Numbered from the stretch's first letter, positions 6,135 through 13,521 are shown. The stretch: 64,000 nt of DNA from Rothia nasimurium (GCF_014217215.1 NZ_CP056080.1:186001-250000); one strand, 5' to 3'. Made by a program: numbers and translations. The notes: generated by a model not told the origin, from the sequence alone.

Positions 6135-7526
6135 ATGACCCTAATTAATCGTCCGTCTGCGCGCCGGAGCGTCGACGCGCTAACGGCAATCGGTTTCGGG
6201 GTGCTGGCCTCCGCGCCGGAGCCGGGCCTCTTCATGGCCCTGCTCACCGGCATCGCCGCGATCGCAATCGGGCTCTGGTCCAGGGGTCCGCGCGCGGGCC
6301 TGGGAGGACTGGCAGTGCTGGTCGTCGTGAGCATGGCCCGGGCCACGTGGCTCGACGGGCACTGGCTCTACGTCGCGGAGGAGTTGCCCCCGGCGCTCAT
6401 GCGCGCTGGTGTGCCCTGGCTGATCGGTCTCGCCGTGCGCCAGTACATCGTCCTCGGGCGGAGGGCAGACCGCGAGCGAGAGCTGCGGCAGGTCCAGCGC
6501 CTGGCCGAGCTCAAGGAGCGCGCCACCGCCGACCGGCTCGCCCTCGCGCAGTCGCTGCACGACGACCTCGGCCACTCGTTGAGCCTCGTCGCGCTCAATC
6601 TCGGACGGCTCGAGATCGACCCGGCACTGCCCGAGAGCGCCCGCACCTCGCTCTTACACGCCCGCAACGACCTCGCCCACGCGGTCGAACGCCTGGGGGA
6701 CTCCGTCTCCGACCTCAGATCCGGCGCTCCCGTGCTGCCAATGGGCGCAGCATCTGTCGATGCACTGCTGGCCCGGGCCCGCGCAGCCGGTGCGCGCATC
6801 ACCGTGCAAGGACTGCCGGAACCCAGGCGGCTGCAGGACTTCGGAGGCGAGCAGGTCACGAGGGTCCTACAAGAAGCGATCACGAACGCAAGCAGGCACG
6901 CTCCCGGCACCCCGATCGACATCACCGCTGCCGACGTCGGTGCCGAGCTGCGTCTGAAGATTGAGAACGCCCTCGGCGAGACTCCTGCCGACGCGCACAC
7001 AGCGGGCACGGGCCTGAGCACTTTGGAAAGTGAGCTCCGCGCCCACGGCGGAGAACTCGCCGCGGAGAAGACGGACAGTGCGTTCGTCCTCTCTGCGGTC
7101 CTCCCGACTCGCCGTCAGGAGCAGAGCACGCACGATGATCGCGCTGTGGAGGCGACGAGAGACGTCGATGAGAGCTCGACCGGCAGAACGAAGCTCCGCC
7201 AGCGACTGATTCTCGCCTCGACCGCGGCGATCGTCGTCGTCGGGCTCGCAGCGGTCGAGGCGCTGACGGTGGTGCAGAACCACCGCGCGCTGCTGTCGGC
7301 AGGGGCCTTCTCAAGCATCAGCGTCGGAGACGCGCGGGCGGAGACCGAGCGGATCCTGCCCGGCCACGAGCTGCCGGCCAGGCGGGGCGAGAACCGACCG
7401 GACGACTGCCACGACTACGCCGTGACCGCGAACACCTTTGACGACGCTGCCGGGGACGTGTACCGGATCTGCTTCGCGCAGGACGAGGTCTCCAGCACCG
7501 AGTACATCGCAGGAGGACAACGATGA
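6135..7526 (+). CDS. sensor histidine kinase (HisKA_3 type) with a C-terminal membrane anchor and outer domain
   Basis: The 463-residue kinase starts with about four hydrophobic segments (residues 15-110). A HisKA_3 box follows (SLHDDLGHS, phospho-acceptor H142), then an HATPase with N-box EAITNASRH (N251) and a G-box around residues 290-300. Unusually, a linker leads to another membrane segment at about 358-380 and an outer domain of about 80 residues with two cysteines. Most kinases of this class end with the ATPase domain. It is coupled to a NarL-type regulator (ATGA overlap) and divergent from a phosphatase/ABC operon, so it probably senses cell-wall antibiotic stress. Confidence 0.85.
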   Translation: MTLINRPSARRSVDALTAIGFGVLASAPEPGLFMALLTGIAAIAIGLWSRGPRAGLGGLAVLVVVSMARATWLDGHWLYVAEELPPALMRAGVPWLIGLAVRQYIVLGRRADRERELRQVQRLAELKERATADRLALAQSLHDDLGHSLSLVALNLGRLEIDPALPESARTSLLHARNDLAHAVERLGDSVSDLRSGAPVLPMGAASVDALLARARAAGARITVQGLPEPRRLQDFGGEQVTRVLQEAITNASRHAPGTPIDITAADVGAELRLKIENALGETPADAHTAGTGLSTLESELRAHGGELAAEKTDSAFVLSAVLPTRRQEQSTHDDRAVEATRDVDESSTGRTKLRQRLILASTAAIVVVGLAAVEALTVVQNHRALLSAGAFSSISVGDARAETERILPGHELPARRGENRPDDCHDYAVTANTFDDAAGDVYRICFAQDEVSSTEYIAGGQR

Positions 7527-8188
7527 CAGCGACCGAGGCCCCGGTCAGAGTCCTGGTCGCCGACGACGACCCCCTCGTGAGGACCGGCATCGTCGGGATC
7601 CTCGACACCGATCCCGCCATCGAGGTCGTAGCCCAGGCCGCCGACGGAGCAGAGGCCCTGCGCAAGATCGACGCGCACCGTCTCGACGTCGCCCTCTTCG
7701 ACATCCAGATGCCCGGGATGAGCGGACTCGACGCGCTGCAACGGCTCCGCTCCGACGGGAGCGCGCTCCCCTGCCTGTTCGTCACCACGTTCGGGGAGGA
7801 CGACTACATCGCCGAGGCCATCCGGCTCGACGCAGACGGGTTTGTCCTCAAGTCCGGCGATCCGCGCCAGCTGATCGCCGGTGTGCACGCCGTCGCCGGT
7901 CGCGGAGCGTTCTTCTCGCCCTCGGTCGCCCGGCGTCTGCTCGACTCCGGCGTCTCGACGACGTACACCCAGTACGCGAGCGCCGTCGAACGCTTCGAAC
8001 GCCTCACGGCTCGCGAGCGAGAGATCCTGATCCGGCTCAGCCAAGGAGAGACGAACGCTGAGATCGCGAAAGCGCTGTACCTCGCTCCCGGCACCGTCAA
8101 GGTGCACGTTTCCGCGATCCTGCGGAAGACTGAAGCGCGCAACCGCGTAGAAGCAGCCCTCATCGCCCTTCGCGCCGGACGAGCCTAG
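7523..8188 (+). CDS. NarL/LuxR-family response regulator
   Basis: The 221-residue regulator has a receiver domain with acidic pocket ADDD (residues 13-16), phospho-acceptor D60 in LFDIQMPG and the conserved lysine in FVLKSG. A C-terminal LuxR-type helix-turn-helix follows (LTAREREILIRLSQGETN, then GTVKVHVS). Its ATG overlaps the kinase stop. It most likely activates the divergent phosphatase-ABC operon, which is an inference from gene order (LiaRS and BcrRS logic). Codon use matches the foreign block. Confidence 0.9.
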   Translation: MTATEAPVRVLVADDDPLVRTGIVGILDTDPAIEVVAQAADGAEALRKIDAHRLDVALFDIQMPGMSGLDALQRLRSDGSALPCLFVTTFGEDDYIAEAIRLDADGFVLKSGDPRQLIAGVHAVAGRGAFFSPSVARRLLDSGVSTTYTQYASAVERFERLTAREREILIRLSQGETNAEIAKALYLAPGTVKVHVSAILRKTEARNRVEAALIALRAGRA

Positions 8189-8398
8189 ATCTTCTCGGGA
8201 CGACGACGATCAGGCTTCGTCGTGCCGGAGCTTCGGAACGTCCGCGACGAGACCTTCGATGGTGTCTTCGGGGCGGAGACAAGCGCCGCGCAGAGGAGGT
8301 CGAAATCTGCCACGGCACCATTGTTCCCGAGTCGCGTCCGACCCTGCTCGCGCGGAGAAGGTCCCGGAGTAGATCTGGGGGCGTTCTTGTGGTCATTC
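8189..8398. other. gap between convergent genes
   Basis: There are 210 GC-rich bases between the response regulator and the lipoprotein gene. I see no strong hairpin and no recognisable coding sequence. A minus-strand frame through it is open but has Arg/Ser/Pro-rich composition typical of a shadow. Confidence 0.3.
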
Positions 8399-9016
8399 TC
8401 AGAAGACGAAGTCGGCGGCTGTCTCGCCGACCTCGGCGCACATCGAAGCGAAGTTGCTCGCCTCGATGTCGGTCCTGGACGTCGCAACGTCCGCGAAGTT
8501 CTTCAAAGTGTCCTCGGTGATCTCGACGCGTATCGATTCCGCCGCGACGTTCTCCAACGGCGACTTGCCGATCCACGTCGCCTCGAACGCTGCTCCATCG
8601 CCGCCGTCGACCCGCTCGAGGGTGGCGACGCCCTCGGACTTCGTCTGGCCGGCGCAGTTGACGATCCCGTAGGTGACCTCGCCCGCCTCCTCGTCGAGCA
8701 CCCAGCGCTCAAGCGCGGGCGAGAAGTTCTGGATCGCGCGGAGATACTGGACATGCCCGTCCTCGACGCCCAGGTCCGCGGTTGCGCCCGACTTCTCGCC
8801 CTGGCCGCCTTCCTCGGTGCTCTCGTCGCCGGTCTCCTCGGCCGGGGTCTCCGGCTCGGTAGGCTCGGTAGCCGGTTCCGAGGGGACTGGATCCTGCGCT
8901 TCGGCATGGAACGCGGCGCGGTCCTCGTCGTCGCCGGGGTAGCTGCACCCGCTGAGCGCGAGAGCAGCGGCGGCCAGCAGTGCTGCGCCGATGGTCGTGA
9001 TCGCCGCCTTCGTCAT
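8399..9016 (-). CDS. lipoprotein of unknown function
   Basis: The 205-residue product starts with a lipoprotein signal ending in a lipobox, LALSGC, at about residues 19-24. An acidic Pro/Glu/Thr-rich linker (about residues 35-75) leads to a globular domain of about 125 residues containing two cysteines (one in IVNCAGQ, one in SMCAEVG), which might form a disulfide. I do not recognise the domain. The ATG overlaps the stop of the upstream membrane-protein gene (ATGA at 9014-9018), so the two are one operon and probably act together at the cell surface. Confidence 0.7.
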   Translation of the reverse strand: MTKAAITTIGAALLAAAALALSGCSYPGDDEDRAAFHAEAQDPVPSEPATEPTEPETPAEETGDESTEEGGQGEKSGATADLGVEDGHVQYLRAIQNFSPALERWVLDEEAGEVTYGIVNCAGQTKSEGVATLERVDGGDGAAFEATWIGKSPLENVAAESIRVEITEDTLKNFADVATSRTDIEASNFASMCAEVGETAADFVF

Positions 9017-9555
9017 CAGACGTCACCCCTCTCGGCATCGGGCGTACCAGTGGTCGTCTTCACCTGGAGGCCCGACTTCGTCTTCATCTTCGAGACCAGG
9101 TTCGTGAACAGCTGCGGCGCGACGATGAAGGACGCGATGAGCGCCGAGGCGGCTCCGGCGATCCAGACGTTGCTGAAGATGCCGAGCGCCACCGAGAGTC
9201 CCCAGCGGAAGATCATGTAGCCGACGGTGAAGCCGAGCGCCAGCAGCGCCATCCGCCAGATGGGCGAGCGGCCCTGGAACTCGCGCCAGGCGGTCTTGAG
9301 CAGGCCGCGCGTCTCGCCGAAGTCCTTCCGGTTCTTCTCCGGGACGACGATCAGCCCCGCCTTGAGCATCATCGAGATGAGCTGCATGAAGAAGAAAAAC
9401 AGGCCGGTCGCAGCCAGGTCCAGGGCTCCGGCGTTGGAGATCGCCCAGGCGGCTATGCCGACAGCGCCGCAGGCGAGCAGGGTGCCCAGCACCGTCCAGG
9501 CGTGGTTCTCGGGGCCGCCGCGGTCGAGCTTGATGTTGATGTTCTGGTCGGACAT
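9016..9555 (-). CDS. four-helix membrane protein of unknown function
   Basis: The 179-residue product has a short polar start (MSDQNINIKLDRGG) and about four hydrophobic segments (residues about 20-38, 45-70, 105-125 and 130-150), then a basic tail. A GGTCC spacer and an upstream frame ending at 9561 precede ATG 9555. It is coupled to the lipoprotein gene downstream. No family is recognised. Because the operon sits on a mobile block, a role in element maintenance or surface defence is possible but not shown. Confidence 0.65.
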   Translation of the reverse strand: MSDQNINIKLDRGGPENHAWTVLGTLLACGAVGIAAWAISNAGALDLAATGLFFFFMQLISMMLKAGLIVVPEKNRKDFGETRGLLKTAWREFQGRSPIWRMALLALGFTVGYMIFRWGLSVALGIFSNVWIAGAASALIASFIVAPQLFTNLVSKMKTKSGLQVKTTTGTPDAERGDV

Positions 9556-9560
9556 GGTCC

Positions 9561-9671
9561 TCACTCCTTCGTCTCGTCCAGCTTCGCGGGGCCGGAGATG
9601 ATCTTGATGGCGTCGTTCGGCACGGGAGCGACGCTCTGCTGTGCCTCACCCGCCGTAGAGGAGGCCGACAA
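9561..9671 (-). CDS. possible 36-aa small protein (TTG start)
   Basis: A frame from TTG 9671 to TGA 9561 encodes MSASSTAGEAQQSV followed by a segment containing NDAIKIISGPAKLDE. Its stop lies five bases before the membrane-protein ATG, and it overlaps the end of the fragment at 9646-9741. The composition looks protein-like, but the start is weak. It may be a coupled small operon gene or a frame remnant. Confidence 0.3.
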   Translation of the reverse strand: MSASSTAGEAQQSVAPVPNDAIKIISGPAKLDETKE

Positions 9672-9741
9672 GCTGCTTCGCCATGTCCGCGGCGTCCGCC
9701 GCGATGAAAATCTCGTCATCGGTATCCAGAATCAACGCCAC
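9646..9741 (-). pseudogene. C-terminal fragment of an unknown gene, cut at the umuC junction
   Basis: This minus-strand frame of 31 codons reads [12 protein letters not shown], then AADAADMAKQ and LVGLLYGG before TGA. The frame stays open across the junction with umuC sequence at about 9750, so the visible part is probably the tail of a longer gene that lost its 5' end on integration. A GTG with AGGAG nine bases upstream would allow it to stand alone as a small peptide, but that AGGAG may belong to umuC sequence. The function is unknown. Confidence 0.4.
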
Positions 9742-9749
9742 GGTCTCTG

Positions 9750-9930
9750 AACTCCTGCTATGTATCTTGCGAGCGCATTCTTGATCCGTCCTTGCAAGGT
9801 AAGCCAGTTGTGGTGTTGTCGAATAATGATGGTTGCATTGTTGCTTTGTCGGCTGAGGCTAAGGCTTTGGGGTATGCGATGGGTGATCCGTGGTTTCAGA
9901 TTCGGGTGCGGGCTCGGGAGCAGGGTGATA
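9750..9930 (+). pseudogene. umuC fragment (Y-family DNA polymerase), cut at both ends
   Basis: One frame translates to [12 protein letters not shown], then [12 protein letters not shown] and [18 protein letters not shown], followed by RAREQGD. These are the hallmark N-terminal residues of UmuC translesion polymerases (positions about 10-65 of a roughly 420-residue protein). The left end joins the GC-rich foreign block at about 9750-9758. The right end is the IS3-family element at 9931. No start codon or later umuC sequence is found in the window, so the gene is destroyed. Base composition matches the host, not the foreign block. Confidence 0.85.
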
Positions 9931-9997
9931 TGTACTGGGTTTAGTTCCGCTCCCGTAAATTTAGAAACAAACAAAAAGAGCAAAGGAACCTTCACCC

Positions 9998-10315
9998 ATG
10001 CCCACCAAATACCCCGCCGAACTCAAAACACGAGCCCTACGCCTACTGACCGACCACCTGGAAAACAACCCCAACACAGGCATCTACACCGCCTGCCGAA
10101 ACATTGGAGAACGCCTCGGCATCGGCCCCGAAACCCTACGAAAATGGCACAAACAAGCCGCCATCGACCAAGGAGAAACCCCCGGGCCCACCAGCGATAT
10201 GGCAGCAGAAAACCGAAGACTTCGCAAAGAAATTGCTGAACTACGCAGAGCCAACGAAATCCTGAAAGCCGCTTCGGCTTTTTTCGCAGCCGAGCTCGAC
10301 CGTCCGGCCCGATGA
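9998..10315 (+). CDS. IS3-family OrfA (helix-turn-helix transposase subunit)
   Basis: This 105-residue protein has an HTH_Tnp_1-type N-terminal domain (TACRNIGERLGIGPETLRKWHKQ) and a leucine-zipper-like segment (ENRRLRKEIAELRRANEIL), ending near AASAFFAAELDR. The zipper lets OrfA and the fused OrfAB multimerise on the terminal repeats. The frame ends at TGA 10313-10315, overlapping OrfB. A slippery site at 10277-10285 allows fusion to OrfB. Confidence 0.9.
   Translation: MPTKYPAELKTRALRLLTDHLENNPNTGIYTACRNIGERLGIGPETLRKWHKQAAIDQGETPGPTSDMAAENRRLRKEIAELRRANEILKAASAFFAAELDRPAR
10277..10285 (+). promoter_or_regulatory. -1 frameshift site joining OrfA to OrfB
   Basis: GCTTTTTTC at 10277-10285 gives Ala-Phe-Phe in the OrfA frame. 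A -1 slip continues as ILKAASAFF followed by RSRARPSGPMMIRF, the usual OrfAB junction. An AAAGCC/GGCTTT hairpin (10265-10280) ends in the T run, so it resembles a terminator set at the slip site. Confidence 0.6.
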
Positions 10316-11211
10316 TGATCCGTTTCATTGATACCCATAAGGATCTCTTCGGGGTCGAGCCGATTTGCCGGACTCTCGCTGAGCATCTAGACGGTGGATT
10401 CATCACCTCACGTGGCTACCGAGCAGCAAAAGCCCGCGTGCCAGCAGCTAGAACACTCAGTGACCAGTTGCTGATCCCCGAGCTTCTGAGAATCCACCAG
10501 GAAAACTACGGAGTCTACGGGGTGCGCAAGATGTGGCAAGCCATGAGACGAGCAGGCTGGGCTATCGGCCGGGATCAGACCTACCGGCTCATGCGTGCTG
10601 CTGGTATCCAGGGGGTACACCGGGGTCGTAAACCGGTGACTACCAGGGCTACCAAGGCTCCTGATAACCGCCCTGACCTCGTCAACCGCCAGTTCACCTC
10701 TGATGCCCCACATCGCCTGTGGGTAGCAGATTTCACCTATGTTCGTACCACCAGCGGCTTCTGCTATACCGCTTTCATCACTGATGTCTTCAGCCGGAAG
10801 ATTGTCGGTTGGGGTGTTTCCTCAACCATGCATACACTCGGGATGCCTTTGACGGCTTTGAAGCAGGCTCTTTTCGATGCTCGTAAGTGTGGGTCTGTTT
10901 TGACTGAGATTGTGCATCATTCTGACCGTGGGGCCCAGTACGTGGCTGAGGATTACACGCGTGAGCTTCGGGGCCTGGGTGTGCAACTGTCAGTTGGGTC
11001 AAGGGGCGATTCGTACGATAATGCTTTGGCTGAGTCGGTTAACGGTGCGTATAAGGCAGAGCTTGTGCGTGGCCGGTTCTTTGAGTCTGTTGCTCAGTTG
11101 GAGGTTGAGACGGCGGGTTGGGTGTGTTGGTGGAATGAGCAGCGGTTGCATTCGTCCCTTGGTTATCGGACTCCGCAGGAGGTGGTGGATGGTGTTGTGA
11201 GTCTCGTATGA
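10312..11211 (+). CDS. IS3-family OrfB, DDE integrase domain
   Basis: The 299-residue catalytic subunit has an HTH_21 region (HQENYGVYGVRKMWQAMRR, about residues 61-79) and an rve integrase core. The DDE acids lie in WVADFTYV, HHSDRGAQY and NALAESVNG. It ends in the HSSLGYRTPQE motif common to the IS3 family. The frame lies -1 relative to OrfA, and in vivo it is probably made as an OrfAB fusion. The coding sequence is intact and should be functional. Confidence 0.92.
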   Translation: MMIRFIDTHKDLFGVEPICRTLAEHLDGGFITSRGYRAAKARVPAARTLSDQLLIPELLRIHQENYGVYGVRKMWQAMRRAGWAIGRDQTYRLMRAAGIQGVHRGRKPVTTRATKAPDNRPDLVNRQFTSDAPHRLWVADFTYVRTTSGFCYTAFITDVFSRKIVGWGVSSTMHTLGMPLTALKQALFDARKCGSVLTEIVHHSDRGAQYVAEDYTRELRGLGVQLSVGSRGDSYDNALAESVNGAYKAELVRGRFFESVAQLEVETAGWVCWWNEQRLHSSLGYRTPQEVVDGVVSLV

Positions 11212-11234
11212 TGGTAGGAACTAAAGCCAGTACA

Positions 11235-11911
11235 TATCAGTGCTAACCCTCACCCAAGCCCTCAAAATCACCCTGCTCTACCACCGCCACAACCTCACCG
11301 AAGAACTCCTCGCAGAACTTTTTGCTGTCTCTCAATCGACAGTCTCACGAGCTATCAACACCATCGAAAAGGCCCTGGAGAAGATTCTCACTCCGCTGAT
11401 TCAGCCTTTGAAAGAAAGCCTCAAAGTACCAGGATCTTTGGTCATCGATGGGCCCCTGATACCCACGTGGAATTGGCGTTCACTTGGTAAAACAAATTTC
11501 TCTGGAAAGCACAAACGAGCCGGATTCAACCACCAAGTCATCTGCACCCTCGATGGCAGACTCCTAGCCATCACTGACCCGTTGCCTGGGGCTAGGCATG
11601 ATGCATATGCCTTCAAGGTTCACGGGCTAGATCAGCTGCTGGATTCCTCGACTCTGGCTGATAAGGGCTATGTGGGTCTGGGGTTGGCTACCCCGGCCAG
11701 GCGTAAGCCGGGCCAACGGCTGAGCCGGGAGCAGAAGCTGAATAATCGGGTGCTGAATCGGCTACGGTCGGTGGTGGAGCGGGTTATCGCTCACATCAAG
11801 ACTTGGCGGATTCTTCATACGGGGTTTAGGCGGCCGTTGGGGTTGTATGGGCGGGTGTTTGCGGTGGTGCGGGGGTTGGTGTTTTTGGCTGGGGGTGGGA
11901 CTTTTGAATAA
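11235..11911 (+). pseudogene. IS5-family (DDE_Tnp_4) transposase, N-terminus lost
   Basis: The frame carries a helix-turn-helix (NLTEELLAELFAVSQSTVSRAI), then the DDE core with acids in VIDGPLIPTW, PGARHDA or ADKGYVG, and VVERVIAHIKTW, as in ISL2/IS427-type IS5 transposases. About 35-40 N-terminal residues and the left inverted repeat are missing because the IS3 element abuts at 11234. A GTG at 11240 is only an internal codon. The frame stays open to TAA 11911, so the loss looks recent. The element is immobile in cis. Confidence 0.85.
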
Positions 11912-11919
11912 GCCTCTAG
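11903..11919. repeat. right end of the IS5-family element
   Basis: TTTGAATAAGCCTCTAG overlaps the transposase stop. In this IS group the terminal repeat is expected to read inward as GAGGCTTATTCAAAAG, with TAG as a three-base target duplication. The same 17 bases recur at 53822-53838. Confidence 0.55.
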
Positions 11920-12100
11920 GTGTGGAGAAGATGCTCATGGGATGCTCCTTGAGTGCTTGGTCAGCCACCTTTGGCTGAGACTTGGGGATCAAGAGTGGAG
12001 TTCTTGTGCTTCTGACATTAATGCCAAGGTGAGGATTTGGTCAAGAAGTTATCTGAAAAAAGTTGATAGATTTTTCAAGGATTTCCTTGGGGGCTCCTAG

Positions 12101-12133
12101 CCCGGTGGGTCTTGCTACCTGACCAGCAACGAA
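12101..12133 (+). repeat. right copy of the 33-bp imperfect direct repeat
   Basis: It matches 1002-1034 at 28 of 33 positions, with 16 identical bases at the left and 9 at the right around a variable centre. In both copies a GC-rich hairpin follows at once. Confidence 0.6.
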
Positions 12134-12135
12134 AA

Positions 12136-12188
12136 GCGGGGCTTCCTTCGAAACACAGTCAAGAACCGTAGTTCGAAAGAAACCCCGC
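12136..12188 (-). terminator. terminator of ackA
   Basis: GCGGGGCTTCCTTCGAA (12136-12152) pairs with TTCGAAAGAAACCCCGC (12172-12188) with two mismatches, 26 bases past the ackA stop. Confidence 0.7.
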
Positions 12189-12213
12189 CCTATCAGCGGT
12201 GAGGCCCTAAAAC

Positions 12214-13353
12214 TTAGGCAACCAGGGCCTCGGTAGCTTCAGCGATAGCCTTTTCCTCGTTGGTGGGAACGACCAGCACGGGGATAGCTGAGTCCTCGGT
12301 GGAGATGATGCGGGGCTCGTCGCCGCGTACCTTGTTGGCTTCGGCGTCCAGCTTGATGCCCAGGGCGCCCAGGCGCTCAACAGTCAGCTGGCGGAACTGG
12401 TGGGAGTTCTCACCAATACCTGCGGTGAAGACCAGGGCCTTAGCGCCACCAACAGCTACATGGTAGGCGCCAATGTACTTAGCCAGGCGGTAGGAGGTCA
12501 TGTCCAGGGCTAGCTTGGCGCGCTCGTCCCCAGCTTCCATAGCCTCAACCACAGCACGCATGTCGTTGTTGCCAGCGATAGCGAGCAGGCCGGACTCCTT
12601 GTTCAGCAGGGAGTCCATCTTGGCGGGGGTCATTTCGGGGTCGCGCATCATGATGGAGGTCAGCACGGAGGGGTCGATGTCGCCGGAGCGGGTACCCATG
12701 ACCAGGCCAGCCAGGGGGGTGTAGCCCATGGAGGTATCGAGGCACTTGCCGCCCTGGACGGCGGTGATGGAGGCGCCATTACCCAGGTGGGCGATCACGC
12801 CGTTAAAGTCGGAGCGGTCCAGGCCCAGGAAGTCAGCGGCAATGCCGGTGACGTAGTCGTGGCTAGTGCCGTGGAAGCCGTAGCGGCGCACGCCGTACTT
12901 CTCAACCAGTTCTTCGGGCACAGCGTAGCGGTAGACGTGCTCGGGCATGGTGCCGTGGAAGGCGGTGTCGAATACGGCAACCATGGGGACGCCGGGGTAG
13001 GTTTCCTGGGCAGCTTTCAGGCCGAGGACGTGGGCGGGGTTATGCAGGGGGGCTAGGGGGGAGAGCTCGTCAATCTTGGCGATGACGTCGTCGGTGACCA
13101 GAACGGGCTCTGAGAAGATATCGCCGCCCTGAACGATGCGGTGGCCGATAGCGTCGATGGTCTTGCCGTGCAGGGGTTCTTCCAGAGCCTTAGCCATGAT
13201 GTCGAGGGCTTCGGTGTGGGTGGGAATCTCGGCGGAGCCGATGTTCTCGACCAGGCCCTTAGCGATGACCTGGTTCTCTTCGCCGGTAGCGGTGGTGTCA
13301 CGTACCTGGTACTTCACAGATGAGGAGCCGCAGTTAATAACGAGTACGAGCAT
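12214..13353 (-). CDS. ackA: acetate kinase
   Basis: AckA interconverts acetyl phosphate plus ADP and acetate plus ATP, the ATP-forming step of acetate overflow. The 379-residue protein has the signature VLVINCGSSSVKY at its start, RIVQGG, the GFHGTSHDYV catalytic segment, and GTRSGDIDP. Length is close to the usual 390-400. ATG 13353 is chosen because homology begins there, and a weak purine-rich site (AAGGAAAA on the minus strand) precedes it. It lies 168 bases downstream of pta, and the two are probably co-transcribed. Confidence 0.97.
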   Translation of the reverse strand: MLVLVINCGSSSVKYQVRDTTATGEENQVIAKGLVENIGSAEIPTHTEALDIMAKALEEPLHGKTIDAIGHRIVQGGDIFSEPVLVTDDVIAKIDELSPLAPLHNPAHVLGLKAAQETYPGVPMVAVFDTAFHGTMPEHVYRYAVPEELVEKYGVRRYGFHGTSHDYVTGIAADFLGLDRSDFNGVIAHLGNGASITAVQGGKCLDTSMGYTPLAGLVMGTRSGDIDPSVLTSIMMRDPEMTPAKMDSLLNKESGLLAIAGNNDMRAVVEAMEAGDERAKLALDMTSYRLAKYIGAYHVAVGGAKALVFTAGIGENSHQFRQLTVERLGALGIKLDAEANKVRGDEPRIISTEDSAIPVLVVPTNEEKAIAEATEALVA

Positions 13354-13521
13354 GAAAGTGTTTTCCTTTAGTTGCTTAGTGAGTGAGGTGGGGCACGGAC
13401 GCCCGCGCCTAGGGCGCAGGGGAGTCCGCTGTGCCCCTAGGTTTCGCGGCGGAGGGGATGTACCCGGTTCCGCCAACCCAACCCCGCGCGTCCGGCTGAC
13501 CGTCCGCGCGTCCGCGTCCTA

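Larger units (their letters stand above)
9931..11234 (+). mobile_element. IS3-family insertion sequence
   Basis: The element is bounded by TGTACTGGGTTTAGTTCC (9931-9948) and GGAACTAAAGCCAGTACA (11217-11234). These are inverted repeats with 17 of 18 matches, giving 1,304 bp with OrfA and OrfB inside. No 3- or 4-bp target duplication is visible (left flank GATA, right flank TATC). The right flank is another transposase gene rather than the rest of umuC, so a deletion or recombination followed insertion. Confidence 0.9.
11912..12213. other. gap between the IS remnant and ackA
   Basis: This 302-base stretch is AT-richer than its surroundings. It contains the right copy of the 33-bp repeat (12101-12133) and the ackA terminator (12136-12188). 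The first 180 bases show no coding frame or repeat that I can identify, and no continuation of umuC. Confidence 0.5.

Noticed and set aside
8185-8487. 100-codon minus-strand frame ending in the gap after the response regulator
   Set aside because: Its first third overlaps the 3' end of the lipoprotein gene in another frame, and the rest is Ser/Arg/Pro-rich with no recognisable domain.
9931-12133. Composite transposon formed by paired IS copies around erm(X), as in Tn5432
   Set aside because: The two IS remnants are of different families and both lie on one side. No IS1249-like transposase flanks erm(X) in this window.
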